A stretch of DNA of 64,000 nucleotides from Hericium rajendrae (Eukaryota; Basidiomycota; Agaricomycetes; Russulales; Hericiaceae): positions 2,976,001 to 3,040,000 of the forward strand of contig CM065884.1 in the NCBI GenBank assembly GCA_033439255.1. The letters run 5' to 3'. The notes beneath the pieces are model-generated. The model was not told the origin of the DNA. It worked only from the letters and a program-made list of their open reading frames with translations, and did no database searches. A program made the position numbers and the translations under genes. This document shows positions 55,346 through 64,000 of the stretch, in pieces (positions within the stretch are counted from its first letter, which is position 1; each line of letters begins with the position of its first letter).

Positions 55346-57572
55346 TTAAAAACCCTCAACCATATCCTTTAATGCAGCTTTTGCCTCTTCCCTCTCTTCC
55401 TCGCTCAAGTCCTTCAACTGCGACGATAAGTCGGCGATGGACCTGTTGATGGTGGGGACAGCAAGGGCGGCAGCTGCATCTTCTGGAGCTACTCCCGGGG
55501 CAGAGCCGGTTTCTAGCGCTCGGACACGAGGAATCGGGGCACGGGGGTTGGAGTCGGCATTGAGGGGGCAGTCGCGGAAGCCATGGCCCTTTTGGCGGCA
55601 GCGGAAGCAACCACCCTCACGCCTGAGACGCTCACGGTCAGGCTCCGAGAGTTTGGGCAGTGGGGCACCTGTCGCAGCAACTGTGCGGGATCAGCCGGTA
55701 GATATGGACTGAGGGGAGCGAGTGCTCACCGGGGCACGCCCAGTTGTAGGGCGGGGACTCTGGAACCGGGTGCGCATGAGGTAGGCAGCATTCCTGTCCC
55801 AGGCCCTCACCTTCCACTCAACCAGGGTGGTGGGCGTGGGGTAGCTGCGCTGGCAATCATCCCGCAAGGCGCTGTTGAGGCCATGCAGGAACCAATCGAT
55901 CAGGGCCACATCGTTGTAGCCGGTGCAAGGAGCGAAGGACTCGAACTCGGTGATGTAGTTGACTACCGGGTGCGTACCCATCTGGAGGGTCTGGATGGCA
56001 TGGGAGGTGTCCTTGGAGTTGTCAAGGGGGAAGAAGTCCAAGTTGAAGCGAGTTTGAAGGGCGGTGAGGTTGGCGTAATGGGAAACGTGAGCTGGAGATG
56101 TGTTTGCAGCCACGAGATCATCGTCCTCGAGGATCTCCTCGACACGCTGGGTGGCCCACTGGCCGGCAATGGGGCCCTGGCAGAGGTCAAGAAAGAGGGA
56201 GATCTGGGCGGTATCCTCTTTATACCTGACAGAGTTGGCACGAAGGAATAAGCGAATACGCAGCTGGAATTCCTTGGACTTGGAACGATCTCCCTCAAAG
56301 GGAGCAGGTTTGACGCCGATCTCAGGGTTGGACATGTCGATGGACGGTTGGACAGGGGGGGCTGGGGCAATGATTGGTTTGATGTTGATGGTGGATGTCG
56401 ATGCAACAGCGGCAACGGGTGGAGCAGGTGAGGGGACTGGTACTGGGGTAGGCGTTGAAACAGGTGGTGGTAGTGGGGCCCGAAGGGTATCGAGGCGGGT
56501 AGCTTGTTGCTGAGCGAGATTCTCTATAACTGCCTGAGAGAGTGCAAGTTCTGCAGCAGTTAAGAAGAGGGTACTGGCCTGCCAAAACCACAGGTCACTT
56601 TCGTCTACGAGGCTGGGTCGCCAGCCGACTACAAGCCGATTGGTGTTGGAGCAGTATGCGTAGTAGTTGTTGGTTACCGGATTGAAGGTAATACCTGGGG
56701 GAACAACAAGTGGTGCAGTGCGAGCAGGGGGAGAATCTGCACTAGAAAGGGCAACGGTGGGAAGCGGTGGGGTAGTGGGGTGTAGACGGCGGTGTTCTGT
56801 AGCTGCGATGTCAAAGTCGTTAAGCTCGAGGTCCTCCTGATCATCACAATCAGCGAAGTACCACTGTGCAGGACCGTCGTCGTCCTCGTCCGGAGTGTCG
56901 AAGTCTACTTGAACGATGCCAGAAAGGGTGTAGATGAAGTATTCGTCAAGCGAGGCAAAGATGCCAAGTGGGTATGGTTCAGTGGTCTGGAAACGGGGGT
57001 CGGTGGGATCAATGGTGAGGTCTAGAGGAAGTCAGCCGCAACTGGGCGATGACCAAGGGCACGAGGGTACAGGGGATCCGAGTATGGGGTTCTGAGGAAT
57101 CGGTGGCCGAGGCGTTCTCTGGCCCACACAGGCTCAGGCGAGGGTTCAGGGGTGAAGAGACCTAGTGTGCAAAAGGGGAACGAGGTCGATGGGAGGATAC
57201 TTGCAGGGGATCCTCGGTTGGGTTGGCGACAGTGGTAAGCGATGTCCGAGGCACCGAACGTGAATTCTTGCAAGTCGATGTCAAAGGAAACTCGAATTCG
57301 AACGTATAAGGCAATGGAGATAGCACCTGCACGTGGTTTCCACGACCTCAATCGAAACCAAACTCCTTCGGCTTCCCAACGCTTCACAGCACAATAGCGG
57401 AGGAGGGGGATGAGTGCACTGCCCTCGATGGTGTTTGCGATGGGGAAGGGGAGATGAGGTTGATGGAATGGATGTCGAGATTCGGTGAAGATGTCGGCGG
57501 TGAAGGGTTCAAAGAAGAAAGGTATGATGGGCGATAGTAGGGAGGTGAGGCGGGTGTATGAGAGATTGTCCA
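55346..57572 (-). pseudogene. Outer chromovirus gag with in-frame TGA
   Basis: A frame opens at the LTR border without an ATG (DIFTESRHPFHQPHLPFPI) and ends at a TAG near 57022; the next coding block (LTIDPTDPRF...) is in another frame behind a CTGAC...CTCTAG sequence that looks like an intron 3' end. The main gag then runs in one frame through a proline-rich linker, MSNPEIGVKPAPFEGDRSKS at 56335 and the capsid-like core (FQLRIRLFLRANSV; ITEFESFAPCTGYNDVALID), then a TGA at 55691-55693. Beyond it, in the same frame, comes a CCHC zinc knuckle (CFRCRQKGHGFRDC, about 55575-55615) and the TAA at 55346. The TGA and N-terminal break make it non-functional unless spliced or read through. Confidence 0.75.
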
Positions 57573-57574
57573 GG

Positions 57575-57997
57575 TGTCATGACTCAGTCGTAGACAGCAG
57601 AGAACCACCCAAGTCACCAGCGATGATGGGAGCGAGAGAGCAGAGAGCAACTAGCAGCGCAGTGACCTGTATTGGAGGTACAGTACGGTACAGACGAAAT
57701 GGACAATCTAGGGAAATAGGTGAGCGACAGGGAGCCTATAAGTACTGGGACGACAATGGGAAAAGAACAATGGACACCATAATGGGTCGAACAATAGAGT
57801 GAGAACAATGGTGGCCAAAAGGAGAACAATGGGAGGGAGAACAATAGGATGTCCCAAAGGGGAACAAGGGCATGGGTGAAGGATAGCCCCAGGTCATGTG
57901 AGGAAGTGAACATGTGATGGGGCTGCTGGAGCACATGACCGACGCGATGCCTTGATGGCAGAGAAGAAGGCGGAGAGAAATGGAGCGATCCATGACA
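57575..57997 (-). repeat. 5' LTR of the outer chromovirus
   Basis: TGTCATGACTCAGTCG ... GATCCATGACA on the plus strand; about seven substitutions from the 3' LTR. The gag frame opens directly inside this LTR border. Confidence 0.95.
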
Positions 57998-59342
57998 CTG
58001 ACGTGCCTAGCACATATGCGCATAACGGCACGCGCTGCACACTCGCACCCCACCCTTCTCTGCACACACACCACTGTTGTGTGCCAGGAGCATCAGCGCC
58101 GCGTCCGCGCATTCCAGTGGCACACCCGTGTACTCCAGCCCAACACCGGCACGCCAGCAACCCGTGCGCATGCAATAGCACCACGCCGGCACGCCAGCAC
58201 CCACAGTCCATGCCCACAGCCCGACGGCCTGTGCGTAGCAGCCTACAGCCCAGCCCCTCGCCCACACGCCCAGCACCATGACGTGCCCAGCACCAAGCCG
58301 GCGTGCCAGCACCTGCACGCGCTTAGCAGCCCCACGCGCTAGCACACCCCACCTGTGCGCTCAGCCCCCGCCCGCACATAACAGCACCACGCCCACGCAT
58401 CCAGCCCTCCCTGCACGTCCAGCCCCTCGCCCACGCATAACAGCCCCCCCAGCTCGCGCGTCCAGTCCTCCAGCCCATGCGCCCAGCACCTCGATGCACC
58501 CAGCACCTTGACGCACCCAGCACCTCGACGCACCCAGCACCCATGCATGTAACAGCCCCACGTCCATGCACCAGCACACCCCGCCCGCTCCCGCCAGCAC
58601 CGCAGACCATGCACCTGGCACCGCGCCCGCGTGCCCAGTGCCTCGCCTGCACGTGCTGCCCGCGCGCACCAGCACCGCAATCTGTACCGCAACCCGCACG
58701 CCATGCCCCCGCCCGCACCAGTACCGTGCCCCCACGCCAGCATGCACTCCCGCGCGTTCAATACCCCGTGATTCCCCACATGCGTGCCAGTGCGCCGTGC
58801 TTCTGTGCGGCCAGCCGCGGACTGGATAGTGCCCCTACGCCAACCAGACCGCGGCGCGCATGCTCTGCAGCAGGTGCACGGTGAGTAGCATGCGGTGCAT
58901 GCATAGCCACGGTGTGCGGGCGGAGCGGCACGAGCGAAGCAGGGCGCCGTCGGCGGGGCAGGATGGTAAGCGCCAGCGAGTGCACGGGAAACGACGGCGA
59001 GCACATGGAGAAGTGCCAGCGAGCGCACGGGGAAGTGCCGGCGAGCGCACGGGGAAGTGCCGGCAAGCGCGTGGGAAAGCACCGGCAAGCACGTGGGAAA
59101 GCGCCGGCGAGCGCGCGGAGAAGCGCCGGCGAGCATGCATTAGCGACGATGGCCGAGATCCTTAAGATCTCGGCCGATATGTTTTTCTCAGAATATCATA
59201 TGTTTTTGCAGCACCCTGGGTGCCGCCTTATAGGTGTGAATTATAATGTGCATGGCAAGGCCCCAGGCAGCAACTGCCGGGGTTTTTGTAATATGATTTA
59301 GGCAAGTTGCTGTATATAATGTATTTCAGTGACTGGGACACC
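57998..59342 (+). mobile_element. MULE copy 2, right part
   Basis: After the duplicated CTGAC (57998-58002) the GC-rich tandem-repeat block resumes at the position homologous to where 38435 left off, runs to about 59150, passes an AGATC..AAGATCTCGGCCG palindrome also found at 1690-1715 in copy 1, and ends with the inverted terminus at 59342. The 9 bp that follow (TCCACCTAC, 59343-59351) keep the gypsy frame and would be the target duplication; its partner was not found in the window. Confidence 0.8.
59215..59342 (-). repeat. MULE copy 2 right inverted end
   Basis: Reverse complement begins GGTGTCCCAGTCACTGAAAT, identical over the first 20 bp to the left end of copy 1 (1492-1511), and continues with the same core. 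Confidence 0.85.
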
Positions 59343-59914
59343 TCCACCTACCTGCTGCCGCTGCCCGAGGCGATCTTGTCCTCTACCGACCTGATCGCCT
59401 CCTGCGCTCTTGCCCTGCAGAAGCGTCAAAAGGATCTCCAGCGACTTCACAGCTGCGTCTACGAGGCCCGCCTCCAGGCAGCACGAAAATTCGAACTGGA
59501 ACATGAACACACGATCTGTGACTTTGACTTTCGCCATGGCGAACTGGTACTTGTCCGCAATTCCCCGTACAGCACCAGCCATTCCCAGAAGACCAAACCG
59601 CGCTACCTAGGCCCGTACCTCGTTTTTGGCCGCAACAAGGGGCATGCTTGCCTCTTGTGTGAGCTCGACGGTACGTTATTCAACTGTCCCACCGCAGCCT
59701 ACCGCATTGTCCCGTATTTCGCCCGTACCATCCTCGATCACCCGCCATTGGAAGATTTCCTCAATGTCGGCATCGAGCAGTTTGAACGCTTACTCACCTC
59801 CACCGTCACAGACCCAGATGACAAAACCGCCAGCAGCGACCTCGGCGAATTCGACAGGTCCCGACCAAGTTCGCCTGCAGCGTCCTCTGCCCACTCGACT
59901 AGTGAGGAGGACTG
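59343..59914 (+). pseudogene. Gypsy remnant: integrase C-terminus
   Basis: It starts inside a conserved stretch (STYLLPLPEAILSSTDLIAS) and continues with EHEHTICDFDFRHGELVLVRN, KPRYLGPYLVFGRNKG, CELDGTLFNCPTAAYRIVPY and an acidic Ser-rich tail ending EED, TGA 59912-59914. This is the same integrase C-terminal family as 4997-5607 but better preserved. The N-terminal part of the polyprotein is not adjacent; the MULE lies immediately upstream, so the gypsy element was the MULE's landing site. Confidence 0.8.
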
Positions 59915-60371
59915 AGGGCAGTCCGTTTTTCAGTTAGGGGGAGTAGAGGCCGTCAGTCAGGTGTGTCGACGACCTTGGACGCCCCACCAATACCCACACG
60001 CACGAAATAAATCTATTGTTACTTGCATTTTGACAAACTTGCCTTGGGCAATCTTCATACCATCCACCACTCAGATTTTACCTTCACCAATCGTATAGGC
60101 CCAGACAAGTCCACCTGGGGTGACTTTGTTTCTTTCTGGTTTTCCCCTTTAGATTCACACAGGTTCAGACTTCAAGATGGGCTCCCATTCAGCAGGAGCA
60201 ACGATACAGTAGGACTCGGCGTCCCGATTACAAGCGACCTATAGTAAAAAGCTGGGCCTAAGGCCCGGGCAACACAAAATGTATGCGACAACTTCCACGA
60301 TGACAAAACAAGATAGCAAATTTAAAAGGGGAGGGTCTTTCCCTCCCCACGCAAAACGACAGCCCCGCTTG
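59915..60371. other. 3' end of the gypsy remnant and flank
   Basis: A purine-rich AGTTAGGGGGAGTAGAGG follows the stop and resembles a polypurine tract; what comes next may be a truncated LTR, but no TG...CA boundaries are clear. No gene is seen. Confidence 0.4.
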
Positions 60372-61900
60372 TCAGGAGTCAGCCGGCACGACTTCCTCTG
60401 ACGTGGCCACCTCAGTGACAGCAGCCTCACCACCAATGACAGGAGCCGCCGCCGGCTCCAACGGCTCACCAGGACCTTCACCGAAGGAACGGGGGACTCC
60501 CTCGCAAGCGGGCACGAAGACGGACCCGCAATGGGACTCGCCGCAGCCTCCCCCTCTGCGTCGCTAGCGGCGTCCGCAGGCTTGTCCTTGGCGACCTTTC
60601 CCTCTTCATCCACCTCCGCCGCAATATACTTGCCACGCATGCCCATATAGAGGGCCATGACAAGCCTCTCGATGGCGAGGATCTGGCCGTGGTTCGACAT
60701 GCCCTGGAGGTACAAACCGACGAGCTGCCGCTCGGTCTCCGCGAGCAGGGTGCGGCGGAGTGACGAATCGCGCGGAATGCACATGTAAGGGTCGACGTAG
60801 TCCCAGGCCCCTGGACGGAAGCTGTCGGAGACCGGGAACGGAAGGCGAGATGCGAGCGCCTCGAGCGGGGCTGTAGGACGGTCACCCAGTCAGCAAATGC
60901 ATAGCAACAGCAGGGTAGAGACTTACGGAGCATGCCCACAGGGTCTGGTATCCCCGGCAAGACCACGGGGGAATCGACCACCTGGTCGAGACCAGAAGAA
61001 GCTGTGGCAGCACGCGCGGCAACGGGATCCACGACGGATGCACCCATCCACGTCAGATGCACGTTGAGGTCGACGCAGGCGAGGCAGGAGGTGCGCTTGT
61101 CGCTGCACTCGCAGCACCGCTCGTGCTTCGCGCGCCTGATGTTCTTTGCAGGGAGGACCCGGCGGAGGCACTCCTTGCCCTCGTTGATGCATGCGGTGTA
61201 CCACTGCTCGGGCAGGCACTATGCAAACAGAAAATTAGCGTCGAGCACAGGTGGAGCAGATGGGTACTTACCAGACCCCACTTCTCATCGGGCTCCTTGG
61301 CCTTGGCCTTCCCTTTCCCCTCGTTCACAGCGACGGCACCAGCCGGTCCCGTACGCACCCTCTTTGCCGGCGGGGGCACCTCGACAATCTCGTCCCCTGC
61401 CTCCTCCTCCTCGACAGGTGCTACAGCCTTGCGCTTGGCCGCGCGAGTCGCGGCAGACACTGGAGCGTCCAGGGCCGGGGGTCTACGTCCTGCTCAGCGG
61501 ACGCGTCTACGACACCGGTGGCGGTCAACAGGGCGGCGACTTTGAGGCGGTCTTGCTCACCGGTCTGCGATCGGGGCGGTGACGGAGCCCTGGTGCGCAT
61601 GGAAGACGAGGCCTGCAGGGTCTCGTTGGTTGGCGCGGCCGCCTTTTTGCCCTTAGGGGGCCCTGTCTTGCACGTTGAAATGGGCGCGACCTGCGTGGGC
61701 CCCTTGCCCTTGGGTGTCGCGGCCGCGAGCGGGGTGTCGTCATCGCTCTCCTCGAGCTCGTCGGTCTCCCAGTCCTCTGTCTCGGTCGGGTCTTCGGGGG
61801 GCTTGAAGACATCGAGCACCTTGGCACCCCACTTGCGGTCAGACTTCAGCTCGAGGTGGCTGAAGACTACACGGGTGTCGGCGATCCCACGGTGGAGTGG
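60372..61900 (-). pseudogene. Unknown Cys-rich protein with two frameshifts at G-runs
   Basis: Read on the minus strand: an acidic segment (VFKPPEDPTETEDWETDEL), then a frameshift at the G5 run 61477-61481, a nuclear-type segment (AATRAAKRKAVAPVEEEEAG) and an intron (about 61271-61219). Next comes a Cys-rich exon (EQWYTACINEGKEC ... HERCCECSDKRTSCLACVD) that may bind zinc, a second intron (about 60926-60872), then WDYVDPYMCIPRDSSLRR and ETERQLVGLYLQGMSNHGQ. A second frameshift at the G5 run 60491-60495 leads to the natural-looking end GEAAVTEVATSEEVVPADS with TGA at 60372. In both places one extra G would restore the frame. No named family; start codon not found. Confidence 0.55.
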
Positions 61901-62089
61901 CCCAAGGGCAAGAGCTAAGCTCAGGGATGATGATAGCAGACAAGGCCACTCTACATGAGGTGAGACTAGCTATGGACATGCTGACTAAGCCTTGGCATCC
62001 TCCAAACCTCTGCATGCAGGGAAGCCTCCGGCTCCCTAGTCCAGGTGCCCCCCTCGAAAAAAGCGACGTCCGCGTCGCTGGTGGACAAC
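61901..62089. other. Spacer between two minus-strand genes
   Basis: No supported gene. A plus-strand stretch reading LAMDMLTKPWHPPNL has a faint resemblance to the end of copia-type RNase H but is too short to call. Confidence 0.3.
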
Positions 62090-64000
62090 CTAAGAACCTG
62101 GCAAACGAACCCAACCTAAACCTTGAAGCACTCGACCCAACTCATGAAGACGAGGATCACCCTGCCAGTCCAAAGGCAGGGTGTCCAACTTGACCGAATG
62201 CGAAATCGTCGAAGATGGTGAGACAACCACTGCTGGGCAATCCGCGCGAAGGCCAGCGGGATGGCGCCATGTGATGATGGGCTCGGAAGAAGGAAAAAAT
62301 GATCGAGATGGTCGGGAAGGTCGAATGGGCCATGCTTGAGATCGCCGTGCATGCCATTTTAGGGAATCAAACGGCCGCGCAGAGCTGGATCGAAGAACAG
62401 AAAAATCATGAGGCGGGGGAGAAATTAAAGGAGCTGTACTCGAAATGGGTAGCAAAGAAGGCTCATCAGCCCAGGAAAAAGAAGGTAAATGTGTATGTGC
62501 GGTAGTAAAAGAAGCATTGAGGTCATTATGTGACAATGAAAGGTTGTTATTTGGCATGGGAGCATTAGGAAGTTGTGCGGGCTCATGAGAATGAGTAATA
62601 TTAGAAAGTGGAATTGGACGTAAAACATCGGCAATGCGAGTGGATGGAACACAAAGAGAAGAATCGCGAGAAATGTCGACAGAGTCGACGCGAGTGGGCC
62701 ACTCGACATCATCCGTTTGAACGACGGCGATGGCGCGCGATGTGTTGCTCACCTCCGCTAGTGCCTGCTCGTGGCCTTCCTTCAAACCCGACTTCATCCC
62801 TGCTTCAATTCCCTCCTGGAAGCCTACGTGCTTCCCCTTCATCAATCCGGTAGCCTTGCCCCTCGCAATCGCTTTCGCGAGGATCTCGGTGAGGAGACCG
62901 GGTTCGATCTCCTGCACGGTCTTGGCGCGAGCGGGCGCAGAGGAGCGTGGCATGTCGGTCTGCGTGCTGACGTGGACACGCGTATGCGGGGAGTGCGTAT
63001 TGTCGGGTGGAGATGATGGGGTGACGGTAGGGGTGGGGTCGTCGGCTTGAATGCTGGTGTCGACGTGCGAGATCACATGCGTGGGGGTAGGGTTGTCGGT
63101 CTGGGCGGCTGCATCAATGTGTGAGGTCATGGGGACCATGTCGATGGGAGTGGGTAGTAGCGAGTGGACACACGAAGGTGGATCCGCAGGGGCATCAGCT
63201 TGCACGCCGATGCAGGCACGCGGGGTGGGCGTATGCGGGTCGGACTGGACACTGGTGTCAAGATGTGGGGCTGTGGTAGAGGCATCGGTGGGAGTGGGTG
63301 GTCGCGACCTGGTAGGCGAGGGAAAGGGATGCGGTGGGGCGGAGAATTGCACACCGGCGTCAACGTGTGAGGCCGCGGTGGATGTGTCGGTGGTCGGAGA
63401 GGGTGTATGTGGGGTGTCGTCCGCCTGGACACTCGAATCGACGCATGAGGACGTACTTACCTCGATATGTGCGACCTCGAGCCCCTCGCGATATCCGTCC
63501 CATCTCCCCAGCTCGTACGCATCCTTCCATGCTCTCTCCCGCTGCTGCTCCTCGACCCTCGCTTCCCTCTTCGCGTGTCTCTTTCCTTCCTCAAACCCCT
63601 CTCTCCAGCCTCGCTCTTGGCCCTCCTTCAGGGCTTTCACTCTCATCTCACATCGCACCTCTACTCGCATCGCATTCTGCGCATCCTCGATTATGTTATC
63701 GAGGAGATCCTCGTCGACCTCCTCGACGGACATGGCTGGGCTTGTGCGCGGTGCGAGCAATTCGGATTCGCGGCTGAAATCCTCAGCGTGACAGGACAAG
63801 TGCGCGGGGCACGCGAGAAAGACGGTCGGGGGGCCCGCAGTGTCGATAGCGGTCGTGAGATCTGCGATTGCTGCAGCTGCGAGGGTGGATAGCGTGGGAA
63901 ACGGAGTGTGCGCTGCGCTGATCGTGTTCACGAGTTGGCGAATATGCAGTCGTTGCGCGGAGATGGTGGGGACGTCGTTTGATGTGCTGGTAGGCGCGGT
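62090..64000 (-). CDS. Repeat-domain protein with QTD-like motifs (partial, start beyond right edge)
   Basis: The frame is open from the window edge to a stop at 62090 (at least 636 residues); no in-frame ATG near the edge fits, so the start lies outside. An Arg/Glu-rich helical segment (EGQERGWREGFEEGKRHAKR) probably forms a coiled coil. It is followed by about eight degenerate units of 20-35 residues, each with a (H/C)-(V/L/I)-D-x-x-x-Q-(A/T/S)-D type core such as DSSVQADD, DTSVQSD, DAAAQTDN, DTSIQADD and VSTQTDMP. A second GKATGLMKGKHVGFQEG helix follows. The C-terminus has DWQGDPRLHELGRVLQGLGW, a motif I associate with uncharacterised mushroom proteins. No stops or slips. Function unknown. 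Confidence 0.65.
   Translation of the reverse strand, partial: TAPTSTSNDVPTISAQRLHIRQLVNTISAAHTPFPTLSTLAAAAIADLTTAIDTAGPPTVFLACPAHLSCHAEDFSRESELLAPRTSPAMSVEEVDEDLLDNIIEDAQNAMRVEVRCEMRVKALKEGQERGWREGFEEGKRHAKREARVEEQQRERAWKDAYELGRWDGYREGLEVAHIEVSTSSCVDSSVQADDTPHTPSPTTDTSTAASHVDAGVQFSAPPHPFPSPTRSRPPTPTDASTTAPHLDTSVQSDPHTPTPRACIGVQADAPADPPSCVHSLLPTPIDMVPMTSHIDAAAQTDNPTPTHVISHVDTSIQADDPTPTVTPSSPPDNTHSPHTRVHVSTQTDMPRSSAPARAKTVQEIEPGLLTEILAKAIARGKATGLMKGKHVGFQEGIEAGMKSGLKEGHEQALAEVSNTSRAIAVVQTDDVEWPTRVDSVDISRDSSLCVPSTRIADVLRPIPLSNITHSHEPAQLPNAPMPNNNLSLSHNDLNASFTTAHTHLPSFSWADEPSLLPISSTAPLISPPPHDFSVLRSSSARPFDSLKWHARRSQAWPIRPSRPSRSFFPSSEPIITWRHPAGLRADCPAVVVSPSSTISHSVKLDTLPLDWQGDPRLHELGRVLQGLGWVRLPGS

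Larger units (their letters stand above)
38441..57997 (-). mobile_element. Outer Ty3/gypsy chromovirus, interrupted by a second chromovirus
   Basis: 423-bp LTRs at 38441-38863 and 57575-57997 (TG...CA ends) with the 5-bp target duplication CTGAC at 38436-38440 and 57998-58002. The element is transcribed on the minus strand: gag (57572-55346), pol (55331-52365) and, beyond the 12.45-kb insertion, the rest of pol (39913-38760). By eye the LTRs differ at about 7 of 423 positions, so the insertion is moderately young. A polypurine tract (minus strand AGAGAGGGGGTGA) lies just upstream of the 3' LTR at 38864-38876. Without the nested element it is about 7.1 kb. Confidence 0.95.

Noticed and set aside
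57990-59165. Open frames such as HARRRFSARSPAL-like repeats
   Set aside because: Repeat-driven composition on both strands of the MULE; no family motif.
61897-62193. Possible copia RNase H tail (DMLTKPW)
   Set aside because: Only about 20 residues resemble the motif, with no other copia domain nearby.

Overview
The window looks like a repeat-rich, transposon-dominated piece of an Agaricomycete (mushroom-forming basidiomycete) genome. The reasons are short GT-AG introns of about 50-65 nt, Ty3/gypsy chromoviruses, KDZ (Kyakuja/Dileera/Zisupton) transposases with the CxC2 cysteine cluster, and helper genes of types familiar from mushroom genomes. No clear housekeeping gene, tRNA or rRNA was recognised. 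Almost every coding segment belongs to, or sits inside, a mobile element.

Layout. 1-107 is the start of a minus-strand gene running off the left edge. 450-6085 is an old gypsy remnant (gag-protease, integrase C-terminus, 3' LTR) split by a 3.5 kb non-autonomous Mutator-like (MULE) element at 1492-4996 with ~125 bp inverted ends and a perfect 9 bp target duplication. About 6086-20150 is a first KDZ module: a minus-strand WTT-domain gene, two small plus-strand genes, and a KDZ transposase broken by four TGA codons and a solo LTR. Inverted 83 bp subterminal repeats lie at its two sides. 20827-36765 is a second KDZ module with short inverted ends and TAGTC-rich flanks: a GRF-like zinc-finger gene, a second WTT gene, a 645-residue protein of unknown function, a KDZ transposase with one TGA, a small acidic protein, and a mitochondrial-carrier pseudogene that may be captured cargo.

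36766-59342 is a second MULE copy. It is interrupted by a chromovirus at 38441-57997 (423 bp LTRs, CTGAC duplication), which is itself interrupted by a very young 12.45 kb chromovirus at 39914-52364 (580 bp LTRs that look identical, AGGAG duplication). The second MULE sits in another gypsy remnant (59343-59914). The right edge holds two minus-strand genes of unknown function, one with two frameshifts at G-runs and one with a QTD-like repeat domain that runs off the window.

How it fits together. The nesting gives a relative clock: gypsy remnants are oldest, then MULE copies, then KDZ insertion and the outer chromovirus, and last the inner chromovirus. Ten of the eleven in-frame stops I can place inside old open frames are TGA, many at expected arginine positions, as expected from CGA to TGA decay of methylated CpG. 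The most novel-looking items are the paired KDZ/WTT modules, the 990-residue third ORF of the young chromovirus, and the GC-rich MULE family that carries a conserved spliceable intron.
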